From Bimastos eiseni (taxonomy: Eukaryota; Annelida; Clitellata; Crassiclitellata; Lumbricidae): a stretch of DNA of 64,000 nt. The notes below the pieces were generated by a model. That model ran no database searches and was not told where the DNA came from. It saw only the letters and a program-made list of their open reading frames with translations. The translations under genes were made by a program, and so were the position numbers. Each line of letters opens with the position of its first letter. The first letter of the stretch is position 1. The stretch spans positions 20,410,358 to 20,474,357 of the forward strand of contig OY365810.1 of the NCBI GenBank assembly GCA_959347315.1, given 5' to 3'. This document shows positions 1-13,349 of this stretch, one piece after another.

Positions 1-2560
1 TGTAAGGGCACCATAAATCCAATTGAACTTGTCGGATGAGCTTTTGGCTAAAATGCCATTCGCTCACGTCTGCTGTCTGTCAGTGCATTTGCCTTATCCT
101 CTCTTCCGCTCTATTCATTCCTGACTATTACTCTCTTTGATTAGTTATGCCTATCGTTAGCTCCCTTCCAATTTTCTTTCCAAACATAGTTAATTTTTTC
201 ATTCACCTTTGGATTGGTCACAGCTAGATCAGTTTGGTAGAGTGCATTTTTACCAAGCAACGTTCGTCTTCATGTCTGCGTTCTGTTGGAGAGGTATAAA
301 TCTGAAGCGTATCCATTTGCCTGGGAATATTGATATCGTAGATACGAATCTGCTGCGCTAGTAAACGAGCGCTTGACTATGAGTGACGCTTTAGAAGTTT
401 GAAGAATACGATTCCTAACGTCCAGTTATCGCTACTGGCAGATCACTTGCACACTGATTTTCTTCGCCTCATCAAGTCTTGCGCGTACATTGTCCGCTAA
501 TCTGGCAACTCAGTAAGTTGCAGAAATGACAACATCCGTATCACTCATGTATATTTCGCCAGCATAGTGTTAATACATCAATGCTTTAAAGACAGAGTAT
601 ATGGATTGATCAACTGCTAAATGGATTTATGCAGACGGGTTTCCTCCTCCCTCCTGACTCTTTCGTGATGTCTACTGCTGAATTGTCGGCTTCGAGAAAA
701 GAAAAGTAACAAGTAGGTCGTTTAGCCCGCGACCAACGGCGGCACCAACAGCCCATGACTATAGGAAAATAAGAATTTAATATCCCGCCTCCTTAATAAA
801 AACTTGTAGTCTACTTGATATACATCTAATAACACAATTTGCTAGGGGGAAGTGGGAATATTTTCCACTGCTGATTAAACCTGACTGGAAAAATTGAAGT
901 AAAGTTGAGGTCACCTTGAAGACCGCTTGAAGACCGCTTGGTTAATTAAACGATATAACGAATATTAGTCGTTGTCTGCTGGGGCCTCTGTAAAGGAGAA
1001 GTGAGTTATAATGTGACATGATCTACCATGAGAACTGTTGGACGACGTTTTCTCCAACTAACTTTCTAAGGAGTCTGCATTTTAGTCCAAAGCCTATAAT
1101 GGCGCACCAGGTGCACTCTTGCAGCAGCAAACAGAAGCTACCAAGCAATTGCAGCAAGCTATAGCAACTGTTTCTTCATTCTCGATGATATAAGTATCAG
1201 GTCGGCCGTGCAAATTCTCTGCTCAATGAAAACCCGTCCTAATAAACCACCAACCCATTGACAGAAACATGGACAGTCTCAAACGTCCTTCACCTTAAGG
1301 CGATCGTGAAAACGCTAGTGAGTGGCGCTTAAACGGTTTGGAGGTTACGATTATTTGGACCCCGTGAATACGACCTTTTAGGATGCCACATTTATTGTAG
1401 GTCATTTAACATCATTCTGGTCGAGGGTTCTTTTCCAGCCTCACAGAAGCCAGCGATTGATTAACATTGAGGGTTGAATGCCGATGACAATCAATTATCG
1501 TCCCATCTAAATCCTTACTTTTTATGAGAGATGGTTGAAAATATTATGTTGATTGAGTTGACATTTTATCTAAATACGGAGAAATCCTTATTATACGTTT
1601 AGTCTGTCTCTGAAGCGAATGCGTATTTAGATACTACTCTTTATAACAATGGCATTCTTTTAAAACGCCTTGAAAGGGTTGTTCTCTGCAGTGGCTGTGC
1701 TGTACAGATCCTCTCTTTTATATATTATAAACCTATTCCACGCTCTTTCCTCCGTGGGAATTGCTAACAACGACGCTGAAGCATGCATTCGTGGCAAAGG
1801 GAGAGAGACTGACTACTTAGCTGAGGCATCGAAGGCTCTTTGCGATTGCATGTCATTCAACCGCCTCCGGTTCAATCTAGAAGAATTTAGCTAATCTGGC
1901 TCTACCGATTGGCGTGCATAATTTGCAGCTTCTCTCCCTTAACATGATTCTTCCTCTACTCTACTTTGGAGCGTTATTTCGGTATTACGCTCGACTAGAA
2001 AATGCCTCTTAGACGCACAAAATCCTTGACAGAGCCGACGAAAAAGTCCTGTTAGCAAACAAGCACCAGAGAACTCCGACATGTTCGAAGTTACTGCGCA
2101 AATTCTGCATATAGATGAAAATAATCGTCAAAATGACGCAGCAGTAGATCAATCGACCAACTTGACCATTGACATGCGCGGAACTCAGGAGCTTAGGCCT
2201 ATGTCCTAGTCTGTGGAAGCAATTGTCTGGGAGGGGCATTTACCAGGGGCTTTCCCCGGAAGACTTATTGCATGACATTGGCTGTCATGCCAATTCTTCT
2301 TTACAGTTCATCATTACTGCTCTTCTGAGTCCATCCTATTCTGAATATCATGTGTTAACCTTTTTTTTCAAATTTGAGCAACCTCTTTTGTGAGTCGTTC
2401 ATGCATCCAGGTCTCACATGCTGCCGATAACGCATGCCTATAACACGTTCACTGTAACCCCTAAGCTAATTGCCTTGCTCTTCAAAATCTTGCCCAAGGC
2501 TTTTAACACGGCTTTTCCCTTGTTTATCCATATGTTCATTTCACTTTTGCAATCCAGGTC
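1..2560. other. No recognisable feature
   Basis: Only short unconvincing open frames are present (longest about 76 codons). I see no domain, repeat array or transposon motif. The stretch looks like intergenic or intronic AT-rich DNA. A TAGGCCTA palindrome occurs at 2194-2201. Confidence 0.5.
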
Positions 2561-2562
2561 TT

Positions 2563-2780
2563 ATTGAAATTGAAATTCTGGAAATTTGATACCGCCCTTC
2601 TTCCAACATCTTTTGCTCAGAAGTGCACACGCCTCGAAGGCGCAATTGCAGTTGTACTGCAGAGCAATTTTGTGCGAAGGACTTGTTCAAGGTTCCTACA
2701 CAATGACTCCCCGGACTTGAGTCGAACGCACATTGAGTGTTACGGGCCGACCGCTCTAACCAATCGGCCACCGTGCTGTG
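2563..2780 (-). repeat. tRNA-derived SINE, copy A
   Basis: Read on the minus strand, it starts with a tRNA-like head containing an A box (GGTGGCCGATTGGTTAGAG) and a B box in which GTTCGA is inverted as tcgaac on the plus strand. A conserved middle follows, containing GCAATTGCGCC and the phrase GAAGTGCACACGCCT (plus strand cagaagtgcacacgcctcg). It ends in a TTTCAA-rich tail at the low-coordinate side. The same order and wording recur at 35.9, 49.6 and 52.3 kb. This establishes a dispersed family. The head resembles a Ser/Leu-type tRNA, which is inference. Confidence 0.8.
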
Positions 2781-3696
2781 GTATTTCCCAGATAGGCAAA
2801 GCTTACCACGTTTTCTTGTTTCGGTTGACATCGCATGGATCGGCTTATGTACGCATTTGACCAAGCATTATAATGTCAGTCAATATTGCCTGCATGTACT
2901 TAAATAAAACTCTATGAGCGGGGTTAAAGAAGCCGCTATAAAAATAATATTGATTGACATTATAATTATTATTTGGTCAATTCTCACTCGTCTAGTTCAA
3001 TTTTAAAGGCACCTCTGTTGGCCCTCATAGTCTTTGGTTTCGTTGGTTAGAACAGCTGCTGCACTTGTGTCTGCTCGATGCCTCCTGTATCCTGTACGTA
3101 TTGGAGACAATGTCGCTCGATGATGACACGCACTTTCCAATCCCTACGAAAGAACGCAATTTTTCATCGATACCTCTATGTATTTTGAATGATGCAGGCG
3201 ATAGATCCTCCTCCTCCTCTTACTCTTCCTACTCCTCCTCCTCCCATTGCCAGATCAGACAGAGAACGCCATTCTCTGAAGAGTGAAGAATTAAGGCAAC
3301 TGCATGTCTTCCGTTGGTCGTCTATTAGCTGCCGTCTTCTGCAAGCACAGCGTCAATAACAAACCCAACGACAACGACGACTGTTTGTCGTCTCTCCAGT
3401 TATCCAATGTCATCTTCCGACTCCTGGAATATACGTCGTCTCATCGCTATTAATCGATCTCGTAATATTGTTCATAATGTAATTAGACGATTTCACCATT
3501 TCAATCATAATCTCTATCTCTATCGCCGCCGCGTAAGTAACCAATGTATGTATGCATCTCTGCCTCTGTCATCAGTCGATGTGCGTCTGAGTCGCAGAGT
3601 GAACACCTTCACCACTGGACAGCATTTCCAATCTTACTCGTTGGTCGTCTTATAGCATCGCAACATTGCATGGTAAGCATGTCCATGCGATGGCAT

Positions 3697-3795
3697 TACA
3701 TGACATCATATATGACATAACAGGCATGACATGACATCATATATGACATAACAGGCATGACATGACATCATATATGACATAACAAGCATGACATG
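3697..3795 (+). repeat. 31-bp tandem repeat, about three copies
   Basis: The phrase gacatcatatatgacataac recurs at 3702, 3733 and 3764, giving a 31-bp period. The last copy decays into catgacatgatatt. It lies just upstream of SINE copy B. Confidence 0.85.
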
Positions 3796-3831
3796 ATATT
3801 ATCACGGCACAGCACCACGCACGATACGACA

Positions 3832-4010
3832 CAGTGGCGCAGTAGCTGACCGGTTACCGTTAGAGTGTTCGGGTTGCTGTTCGAAGAATACGACTTAAGA
3901 TCTTATCTGAGGGGAGACTGTATAGCGTGTAGGGACCGTGAGTCTGGGTAGGTTTATAGTCCTCCAAGCAAGATTGCTAATTGCCATCGATGCTTTAAAG
4001 TCTTTTATGC
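3832..4010 (+). repeat. Diverged SINE, copy B
   Basis: The head agtggcgcagtagctgaccg, the B-box-like gttcgaag and the phrase tgtagggaccgtgag match the order seen in the better copies at 35.9 and 49.6 kb. The 3' half (attgccatcgatgc) is degraded. This is probably the oldest of the five copies in the window. Confidence 0.6.
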
Positions 4011-4748
4011 TCAGTTATGCACTGAACACATACATGTATACAATTGTACGTTAGTTTGTATGCGTACATGACGAGGTGTTGACTTGGACTTAGACTTCTC
4101 TGATGACGTCGCATTGTTGGAAAACTTGATTAACTTCCCCAGATATCAACGGGGATCATAGCCCGAGGAAAGCAACGAACGACCTTGGAACTGGAAACTT
4201 TATCGGAAAATTAACATCCAGAAGGTGGTCAGAACTAGGCCCATACTATGTTCACTAGGCTACTGCTTTCGAGTGAATACATTTTTTTAAATGCCCTACA
4301 CAATGACACAATCTGGCATAGCGTCGCAGCGCAGATATGTGAACGCCATTATTCCTAGATATGGTGCGTTAAAAGAGTAGACTTAATACGGATCTTTGTA
4401 GCGGGTAGTCGACAAGTTTATGCCCACTTCAGAACTCTGCAACACGGACTTCAAAGCTTCAGGCATTGAAAGAGCCAGGCTGTATGTATTTCGGATAATT
4501 ATGTCGCGCTATACTTCATAATAAGCTTAACTTACGATGCAATTGGTTAAAGAAAATCAACGGATCGCAATCCTGTTGCCAACGGACACCATGTTGTTGT
4601 GAATTCTACGGCAGTGGTAGACCGCACAACTGTATGTACATATATATATATACCAAATTCTACACAGACATGTATAATGATGTCTTCATGCAGCTGTGCG
4701 CACGGTAGGCGTCGATCTTAAATTGCAGTCAGATTACTCAGATTAACA

Positions 4749-5192
4749 TTAGTTCTTGCATTCAAAATCCTGGACGGATATATAGATAAAAATGGTGTAA
4801 TACTGTCGTCGAATAATCGCTGCGTTTATGTGAGCACGCTGCTGTTGACAAGAGGAGCCCTCTGATGCCAACGAGTGATTGAACACTAGCACAATGCATG
4901 CACAGACAACTGAAAGAGTCACCAAGATAGGATACACGAGAGCATAACACATGGGGCCCAAACCAATGGATATCCATCTATAGTTGACAGATCGCATCTG
5001 GCTCAGAGTGTCGGGACCATGTTGGGTCAATAGTGTGGAGCGACAATAGGCGGATGCGGTCGCAGTACACACTACACTTCCACCCATCAGAACGACCACC
5101 GTTCTATTAGCGGAGGATAGGCCTAATGAACGTCTTTCTATACTGCGTATATACCAGAGGTGCAACAAGGTTTTGAAAATGAGGGGCCACAA
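4749..5192 (-). other. Open frame with membrane segments, possible exon
   Basis: A 147-codon minus-strand frame. It contains a hydrophobic stretch around residues 31-45 (VVVLMGGSVVCTATA) and a longer one around residues 78-103 (CYALVYPILVTLSVVCACIV). The second resembles the first helix of a seven-helix receptor in composition and in its tyrosine-proline entry, but I cannot assign a family. No clear splice sites bound it, and the tail after about residue 110 is not convincing protein. It could equally be a chance frame. Confidence 0.22.
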
Positions 5193-5261
5193 ATTATCTT
5201 AACAAAAGTCATCTTAAAAGGCCATTGGAGAAACATAAAAAAAGAACCGATTTGGGGGGCA

Positions 5262-5342
5262 AGTGGGGAGCACTAAAACTGGAGGGCTTTGCCCCCAGTT
5301 TTGCAACTGGGTGGCCGGTGCCTCTGCCCCCCGCTTGTTACA
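5262..5342. repeat. Imperfect GC-rich foldback
   Basis: An outer pair (caagtggggagcac and gtgcctctgccccccgcttg) and an inner pair (aaaactggagggc and gcccccagtttt) are roughly inverted copies around a short loop. The segment is much richer in G and C than its flanks. It looks like the core of a small palindromic transposon or MITE, but no terminal repeat or target duplication was found. Confidence 0.4.
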
Positions 5343-5349
5343 CCCATCA

Positions 5350-6510
5350 GATATACCATCTGATAGACGAGGAACTCGTCGAATTCGTCGCCTACTGCTC
5401 GATACATTGAAACATCATAAGTGATTAACGGTTGAGGTCAATCCAAAGACCCGCTTCGCCTCTCCTCTGGTGAGACGAAAATACCGGGTACACACACGCT
5501 CTTCAGATTACATATTGCCTTTTCTTAGACTACAGTGACCTAGGTCAAGGCGAAGAAAATAGGACATTCGTCAAACGTAGTAAATTCGTAGCAGAACCTG
5601 GGAATGAGTTCGATACCTTAGGGACAATATCCTCACCCGTGTGGACGGATTGAATACAAACCAAGCTACGCGTAGTTGGTAGTTTTGTGACGATAGTTTG
5701 TATTGTGATAGTATCAATGAGTTTAAAGTATCTAGGTTATTCTTAAAACTTACACCAGCCTCATTAAACTAGTAGCCCATATTTACTTTAGGCCCACACA
5801 TTTATGGCAAAACTAACCTCCTCCCTAATCTTATAGAGAGTTGTGGTTTTATTAGTCATATCTCAATGTTCAGCGATGATATTTAATTAAATGCACTTTC
5901 ACAACTTTAAAACTTTCCATTAAAAGACAAGGACACAATTCTCAGAATTCTGCAAAACACTTCCTGTCAGAGCTTAGAATGAGTCTTTCGAGAGTCGACG
6001 ATATTAATAATTGACAGCATGTGGTTTTAATAATTGTAGATCCATTTTTAGCATTGCACAAACTTACAGTTTTCGTAATGATTGACTTCTTTCGATGCCC
6101 AAAATGCTTTTCAGTCCCGATCTTCGAATGATTCTGTAATAAGAAACGTGGTTGAAATAATGGCGGGTTATGACTATTGCAAATCTTATGCACAACAGTA
6201 CTGCAAGAAAAGAGAATTAGTTTAAGAAAAAACTCAACCTGCATGTCGATGCATCCTTGTCTATAAACACAGGTTATAATTGATATACTTCCAATTACAA
6301 TGCATCACATATCGACTATAATAATAATAATATTATTACAGTATATTCGTAAACAAGGCATCACAGAATCGATTCAACAGGTTTCATTTGCACGTTTCGA
6401 TTTTAAGGAGTTCACAATATTGATAGCACCAAATAACTTCATGCGCCAGTTATAATTCATTCATTGTTCAGCTGCATGACACTGTGACAATTGAAATTGA
6501 GACATTTATA
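5350..6510. other. No recognisable feature
   Basis: AT-rich sequence with a 100-codon minus frame at 5942-6244 that has no recognisable domain. A short ATA/AAT run lies near 6320. Confidence 0.4.
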
Positions 6511-6511
6511 G

Positions 6512-6653
6512 ATAGATATAGTGAGAGAGACAGACAGACAGGCATAGAGAGAGACAGACAGACAGAGACAGAGACAGAGACAAAGACAGGCAGACAGACA
6601 GAGACAGAGAGAGACATAGACTGAGACAGCGAGAGAGAGAGAGGCGGCGAATA
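6512..6653. repeat. GAGA/GACA simple repeat
   Basis: Mixed (GAGA)n and (GACA)n runs dominate, such as gagacagacagacagagaca. A serine/leucine/cysteine open frame on the minus strand here is an artefact of the repeat. Confidence 0.9.
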
Positions 6654-9600
6654 AGAGATAATAAAGGGAGATTTTGAAAGGTAATTGACATAAAACGTCT
6701 GCTTACAAAGTTCTTAGCTGTCTGAAGAGATCGATGTTTTGCAACGATGTGAACCTCGGCTGATCATGGATTATTCTGTAAATGAAGAACTTGTTCTCAT
6801 TCACTAACAATTCAACCAAAAGCTTAGCGTCCTTCTTATTAATCTATTAATCAAGAGTTAAGTGATATGATATCAACTTAATTAACGAAGTAACTACCAT
6901 TGCTGTTAGACCATCGCGACATTTATAAAGCATGGAGGCTCCATGGAGGCTCCAAAGTCATCAACATTCATCTGCCAACAAATAAGATGATCGCAGAAAA
7001 TGGCTTAGATTCATGGTGACCGACTCCAAAGTGTAACATTCCAACGGCACATTAGCTCCCTACTAAATATATATTCTTTGTTTAAAAATGAAAACTTTAA
7101 TTATAGGAGAGAGCAATTGCGCTATTTGGCATCGTATGAATGAGATATTTTGTCATACTGTCTTCTAAGGCACATTGGAATTGCAACTTGCAAGACTTAT
7201 AGGAATAAATATAATTGCCACATTGATATTTGATGTAGGTTAAGTCAATGTGTAATTCATATCACATGCAGACAGCCCATCATCGAGATCTGTTAATGGT
7301 TTCAATTTATACGGATAATTTCATCTATTCTAATGAATGCGAGTGGTTATAGTCTTCTAGGAAAATATTTTTCGGGTGACCGAGTTATTTGGATTCGGAC
7401 AATTTGAAGCACAATTCGGCGCAAATATCCCTTATTTATATTTAACTTAAGGGCTCGGCTATTGACAAGTCTATGAAAACAACTTGAACTTAAGGTCATC
7501 TGCGACGTTCAAAAGCTGTGCCAAAAGAAGTAATTGTCACGACCTGTAAACAAACATTTAGGCCATCTTAGTATTAGGCTGCACTACTATGAGTAGTGAA
7601 GTAACAAGGCACATCAACGAACAGAGTTGAAGCGCCTTGCAGAGCAGTATTATTATAATTAATCGGCTCTTCTATTGCTCCAGTGTCTAATGCCAAGTGC
7701 ATCAATCGATGGCGCATCAAATCCACACACCGCGATCCGGTCAAAATGAATAATTATGAACCGTTGAGCGTCTACTTGCGGACGAAGATCCTCCTCCGAG
7801 AAAGAAGAAATATCGAAATATGGATCGTCTCTTCTATACAGTGTATTCTCAGGTGACGGAAACATTGCATGCATTGCTTACTGGCTCATATGCATCCACT
7901 ACATTGATATGCTTGATTTAATAATCACATAGAATTCCATTTTTTATGCTGCAACATGATACCATTTCATTGCAGTTTAACTTTTTACTATACCTGATGA
8001 ATGCAGCTAGGCATTCCTACAAGTCTACAATTATTGCCCGAATTGTCCGCTCTGAAATTCCCGGCCTGAATCGCCTGTGCCGAATTGTCCGGCTCCCAAT
8101 GACCCTTGAACCCTGTTTCTAGCACCATATTGTATTTGGGCGCTACCGTCAGATAGTCTATGGCTTCCTCGATTTCAAGATCACTCTCAGACCAACGTGA
8201 TCTTTTGGTTCCTCGCATTAGAACGGCTTCTACTCAATATCGTGCTTAAGTGTCAATTGACCATTTGCTTTGAAATGAAATTATTCCCTCTTAAACTCGT
8301 TCTTTTATTTTTAACTGGCTGTTCTTCGGTTTCTGCCCGTATTTTTAAGACTGATAGCGCCTCTGATTTGGCACTACTGGGAGAGACTATTTCGAAATAA
8401 TTATGCAAATAGGCCTATAATAATTACAATACAATGAAATTAATTCACATGCTAATGTAATCATTTATTCGCAACTGCTGAGTCAAAGCTCAAACATGAT
8501 GATCGTTAAGCGTAACGTGCAGAATACCTTGTTCAGCTGAGGGTGAGAGCGCGAATCCCGAGCACCAAATATAGGCCAAATATATTAAAAGAAAGTGAAA
8601 CAGTCAGTGCAAGTACCACAGGTGTCTGCTTTTAAGATGCTAGAGTTGTATTTTATCACACTCATGCAACGACACCCGGTCCCACATATATATTATATAA
8701 ATACGCTCATAAATATCTATAGGGCCTAGGAAAGCCTTGCAACGAGAAATCCACCTCATGAATTGCAAACTGCTTATATTGTTCTCAAAATGACAATTAA
8801 TGAATGGCACTACACAGTGAAGTTGAAAATCTCTGATATCTTTCATCGTACCAATAAAGCAGAAAATGTACCGTATTTCTCCGATCCAACAAAGGCTTGC
8901 GAGCGGAATACTCTGGCGCTATAAAAATTGCTACAACTATTTTCAGAACAAAATTTACTTTATATTCGATATTTGCTAAATTTTACAATTGAATTGCCCA
9001 AACTTTCCAAATAGGCCTATTAAATAGTGGTGGCCATTTTCATTTAATTCATATGAGGCGGGCCTAGTTCAATATGCATATCGATCAGGTGCGCTAGTAA
9101 AAAAAACTACGGTGGATGCCAAACACTCGCGATTTGAAGATCATCAGGTAGAGAAACAGAGAAACAAATTCAGAGGAGAAGGCGTCATATGTAGAGTTAC
9201 ACCTTGCACGGAAGCAGTTTCCCTGAAGAGAGTTCAAAACTCAATCCCAGACTATAGGCCTATAGTTAGATCTATCTAGGCTATAATATGTAAACAGACA
9301 GCGGACCTAAAACTAAGCAGCAGAATACATTTATACTGCTATGCATCAATCAGATACGCGCAATCTATCTCCATATTTCATGGATTCACGATATGATTCA
9401 TATTGTGTAGTTGAAATGATTTTATCACCACCATCCACCGCCAGAATATCAGCTGAGGCGTTGAGATTCAATTTCACTGGGATTGCGTTGGCGGGGCTCT
9501 ACGGAGCACAATTGCATCAGAAACCGGAAAATCACATCATCTGAACAAATAAATCAGAAACCATTTCATCCACGTCTAAGTATCGCTTCCGGCATCCACC

Positions 9601-10565
9601 TGCCTACAGGTATCCATCCGCTATCGAAATCCATCAGCGAATTTGCTTTCTAACTGGGACATCTGGCCATCCTTTCACTTCCAGTTGGTTGTCAATCGTG
9701 ATCACAACCTGTTAAGGAAATACGGATGATCGAAACTGTCCTTGGAGCATCCAACTGACATGGCTAAGGCTTAATTTCGGTTAGTGTCTGGTAGACCTCG
9801 CGCATGCGTATGTTGGTCTAGGCCTGTCATAATTTATCCGTTCCGCGTCATAGTTGTAAATAATAACTACAGTAACAGCATTACTGAATTCCTAGACAGA
9901 AGTTGAAGAAAATGAATCAGTTCTTTCAATATTTGTCATGAATTAAACTGAAAGAGACTAATGAAAGCTGCACAATAGCAACGAATAAAGAAAACAAAAT
10001 TTACTGTAGCACATCACAACCTGACAAGTGTTCTCGCCATTGATACGTATCGCTCTTTCAGTCACTGTGAGTGGCTGGAATTATGGATGGAATGATATTT
10101 GATGCTGCCATGTCAATAATAATAATATGTTACCTGCACAAAAATCATCATTACTTGAGTCTGAGTAACGTGTAGGCCTATTATATTCAGTATTGCCATT
10201 GCTGTTCTCATCTGTTGTGGCTTCAGGTGATAGATTGACCGTCATGTATATGATTGGCCAGAACAACATGTTACAACTTATTGCCCGAAATTGGAGTGAT
10301 CAAGTCAGCAGCTATTTTAGATCACGGGATGCACTCTGTATTATTCACCGCCATTGTCGCAAGTAAGTAAATTAATTAAGCGTAAATACAGTCAATAAAA
10401 TGATGGTCTGGCTTGACTGGTTGCAGGCAGGAGAGCGTATGCGATCGATTTCCGGACTACCATGCAGAGACCACCAAAGAGAGCCCTGACCTTTGCTAGG
10501 CAGTTCACCAAGGAGAACCTTGAATGGGAAGCACACCAGTCACAATGACACATTCGTCTAATTTT
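6654..10565. other. Mostly featureless, one exon candidate inside
   Basis: Apart from the exon candidate at 7,995-8,218 I see no genes or arrays. TAGGCCTA palindromes occur at 8410, 9012, 9255 and 10173. The one at 9251-9266 extends to a perfect 16-bp palindrome (actataggcctatagt). Confidence 0.4.
7995..8218 (-). other. Possible internal exon, unknown product
   Basis: A minus-strand open frame begins MRGTKRSRWSESDLEIEE and runs to SCIHQ. The next bases read CAG|GTATAG, a good splice-donor match. The frame also opens a few codons upstream after a TAG dinucleotide that could be an acceptor. No domain is recognised. A second minus-strand frame at 7659-7874 (ending HWSNRRAD) could be a neighbouring exon, but its acceptor has no clear pyrimidine tract. 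Confidence 0.2.
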
Positions 10566-10740
10566 TTTAATCAATCAATCAACGCAATTTATATAGCGCT
10601 TCTTCAAGATAACTATTCAGAGGCGCTCCCAACCCAGGCGCGGTCAAAAAGGAAAGACTTGAGAAGTTTATAGAAAGAGCCAGCCAGTCAGGTCGCGCGG
10701 GAGAGAGCGCAGGTCAGATGGGAGGTTGTTAAATACCTAC
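10566..10740 (+). repeat. Dispersed element with TTATATAGCGC motif
   Basis: The phrase caatttatatagcgcttctt followed by gaggcgctcccaacccagg resembles a short interspersed repeat that I recall from many invertebrate genomes (ATTTATATAGCGC ... GGCGCT). The remainder is GC-richer than its flanks (cgcgcgggagagagcgcagg). The boundaries are approximate and the family identity is from memory. Confidence 0.45.
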
Positions 10741-13300
10741 AGAGCACCTTAGTTTTCATTCAGCTAAAGGCAATGACTGATTTTTTACCATTCACAATTT
10801 AGATAAGACCGTAGTAATGCATCATCGTACCTTTCGGCTGTGGACCAAATTTCTCAATGTTCTCTTCGCCCCTTGGCTAGGGAACTCTCTATCCCGTTAC
10901 TATTCTACTCTGAATTCAGTTTTCCTTGGCCGAAGTAGGACCAGGAGCAGGAGCGCCTCTGAGTAGAATTCTTCTAGAAGAGGCTCCATATCAAATTTCG
11001 TTGATTGAATGATTTAATTATCGTTGTATTGCTCGTCAATAGCCATAAATTCGCACTGCGCAATAAGTAGGCCATCTTCCTCCCTGTAAAAATCTTTGGT
11101 GCAAATGGCAGACTCATCGGTTTAAGGAAAGTTTGAGACAGAGTTGCGGTTTATTTTCTGCATTCGTTGAAGTTTTCCACCCCTACCCATAATAATATGA
11201 TATAACAGCAGCTGTGACCCCCACCCCTATATCATATAACAGATATGTTATCTACCCCTACCCACCCCAGTCTATAATCACGTTAAAAGACATACAATCG
11301 ACATAATTGTATTGCACAATATGAAACTTTTTTAACAATACAATGTTAGTTAGCACTTTAATAGTAGTGATTCAGCTGACAATTGCCTTTATCCATTTCA
11401 AGAACTGCAGTAAAAAATCATCATATGCCCAATTAGCTATGTAACAAAAGCTACCTTAAAATTGTGTACTCTTTCGTGCCAATGATGATTAGACCTGATG
11501 TATGGAGTGTCTGTATCTTAATAATCGGACTTTTAATGGCGCTAAATTCACTTGTATTAATTACAGTAACTAATTGACGATTATCATCAAGTATCTACAT
11601 GTAGGCCTACTAATGCAGCATAGTGACGTACATCCTATTTAAAAGCACCATTTTAGTTTCCATTCTGTTTTGCACTAGAAACAAGCATTACAGTAGCACA
11701 CAGAATGGATTGGTTTAATATAGCGCTATCAGTTATTTATCGATAGGTTCGCGGTACAACTATTTAATAGCGTATGATGTATACAGACTGCAATTGAGTA
11801 TTTAAGCAAACATAAACTATTTACTAATACTATAGAACATGAAATCAAACATCTTGATAATACCTACCGATATAATTATTTCAAGTGAATTAATTTTAAT
11901 TTAAACCAGAATCAAAACAAAACACACAGAATTGAATTTAAGTGTTTAAAGCTATGCACAGAAATTGTTAAAAGTGGATTTATAAATATAGGTAAGAACG
12001 TCAAATCAATTTGTCAGGTGGCAGCTAATGGTGCTAGTTATGGTTCACAGCAGAATTGTGAACTTCGATTAAACAATGAAGGTCCATGGTACATGGAATT
12101 TCCAATTGGCAGGCAAACAGCCAAAATAGCATAAGCTGGAAAAAAGTTTGTTTATATAGCGAAACCTTCAATCTACCCGCCCACCCTACACAGTATAACG
12201 CTAACAAAACCGGAACACACCCACCTACTCCTTAAGCGTTATATAATATGTGAACGGCTCCTAAGTGATCGGAAGGTGTAAGATTTGGGGATCGCGAACC
12301 CTCCTTTGTTTTTCCTCGGGTGGTAAGAGTATCTGTGCAAAATTTTGAAGCAATCGGTCGAGTGGATCAAACGTTTTTGTGGAAGATAGTTAGCCTACAT
12401 ACATTTCTTATTTATAATATGTAGACTGTAGATGTTGACCTATGCCATATAAATTATGTTGATTGACTGTCATTTGTTTAGGTGACGCACAATTAGGGCC
12501 TAGGCTTGACCGTTTGGTTAAATTCGTTGCAGTGTCTTAACCACTAGGCCTACTCTAACCACGTTATAATTGAGTATGACCCGTGATTTTTCATATAGCG
12601 ATAGTGATTTTTCACGGATTAACAGCTAGTCATTTATTGATTAGCAAACAAAATCTGCCTTTTTTCGTTTTCGAAATTTCTGACCGACAACTAACAATTT
12701 TCGGTGAGATCTGTCGATTGTATACATTTCCTCTCATTTTATTACTAATGGTTTCAAATGCTTTAAATATTAAAAATGTGCATGACGCATTTCGCCAGTT
12801 TTTTTATTGTCAAAGGTGTTGAAAGAGAAAGCGCATCTGAAACCGATATTCGCTAGAGAATCATTAGTCGTTCGTGTAACAGATTATTTCCGATTCTTCT
12901 CTGTTTCTGGTCTCCAAATACTGGATTCCGTGTAGCATGAAGCTATTGGCATTCTAGCGAATTGACATTTTCCGTCGCCACTGATTCTCTTTTGCAGACA
13001 TTGAGAAAGTGTTTGCATTATTGACACAGATCCCTGTCGCTTGATTACATCTCCATTCATTATATCAATAGGCCTATAATAATGTGCATCCTGTTGTTGG
13101 CGGATCCTATTAGGTGACGCCAGCTGTGCTTGGCTGAGCTTATATGAGCTCAAGGCATTGATGCAATTGACAGCAGATACAGTCACACAGACAAGTAAGT
13201 AAGCTCACACATAGAGGCACGCACATGAACACAGACATTTCCACTTAATTGGTACCCATTAATGTCCACTCCAATTGTTTGCCATCTCACATGTTGAGCT
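10741..13300. other. No clear gene; transposon-like phrase near 12.3 kb
   Basis: AT-rich sequence. Around 12,290-12,385 the text gcaaaattttgaagcaatcg, followed by gtcgagtgg, resembles a phrase common in decayed animal transposons. A 100-codon minus frame at 12884-13186 has no recognisable domain. Confidence 0.35.
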
Positions 13301-13308
13301 CAATTGAG

Positions 13309-13349
13309 CGGGATGCTCAATTGCTCAGCACGAGCAATTGAGCATCCCG
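13309..13349. repeat. Perfect 18-bp inverted repeat (hairpin)
   Basis: The arm cgggatgctcaattgctc (13309-13326) is followed by the loop agcac and the exact reverse complement at 13332-13349. A second small palindrome, ctcaattgag, abuts it on the left. It lies about 265 bp beyond the stop codon of the hAT transposase and could belong to that element's non-coding end. Confidence 0.9.

Noticed and set aside
6506..6691. Ser/Leu/Cys-rich peptide on the minus strand
   Set aside because: Artefact of the GAGA/GACA repeat.
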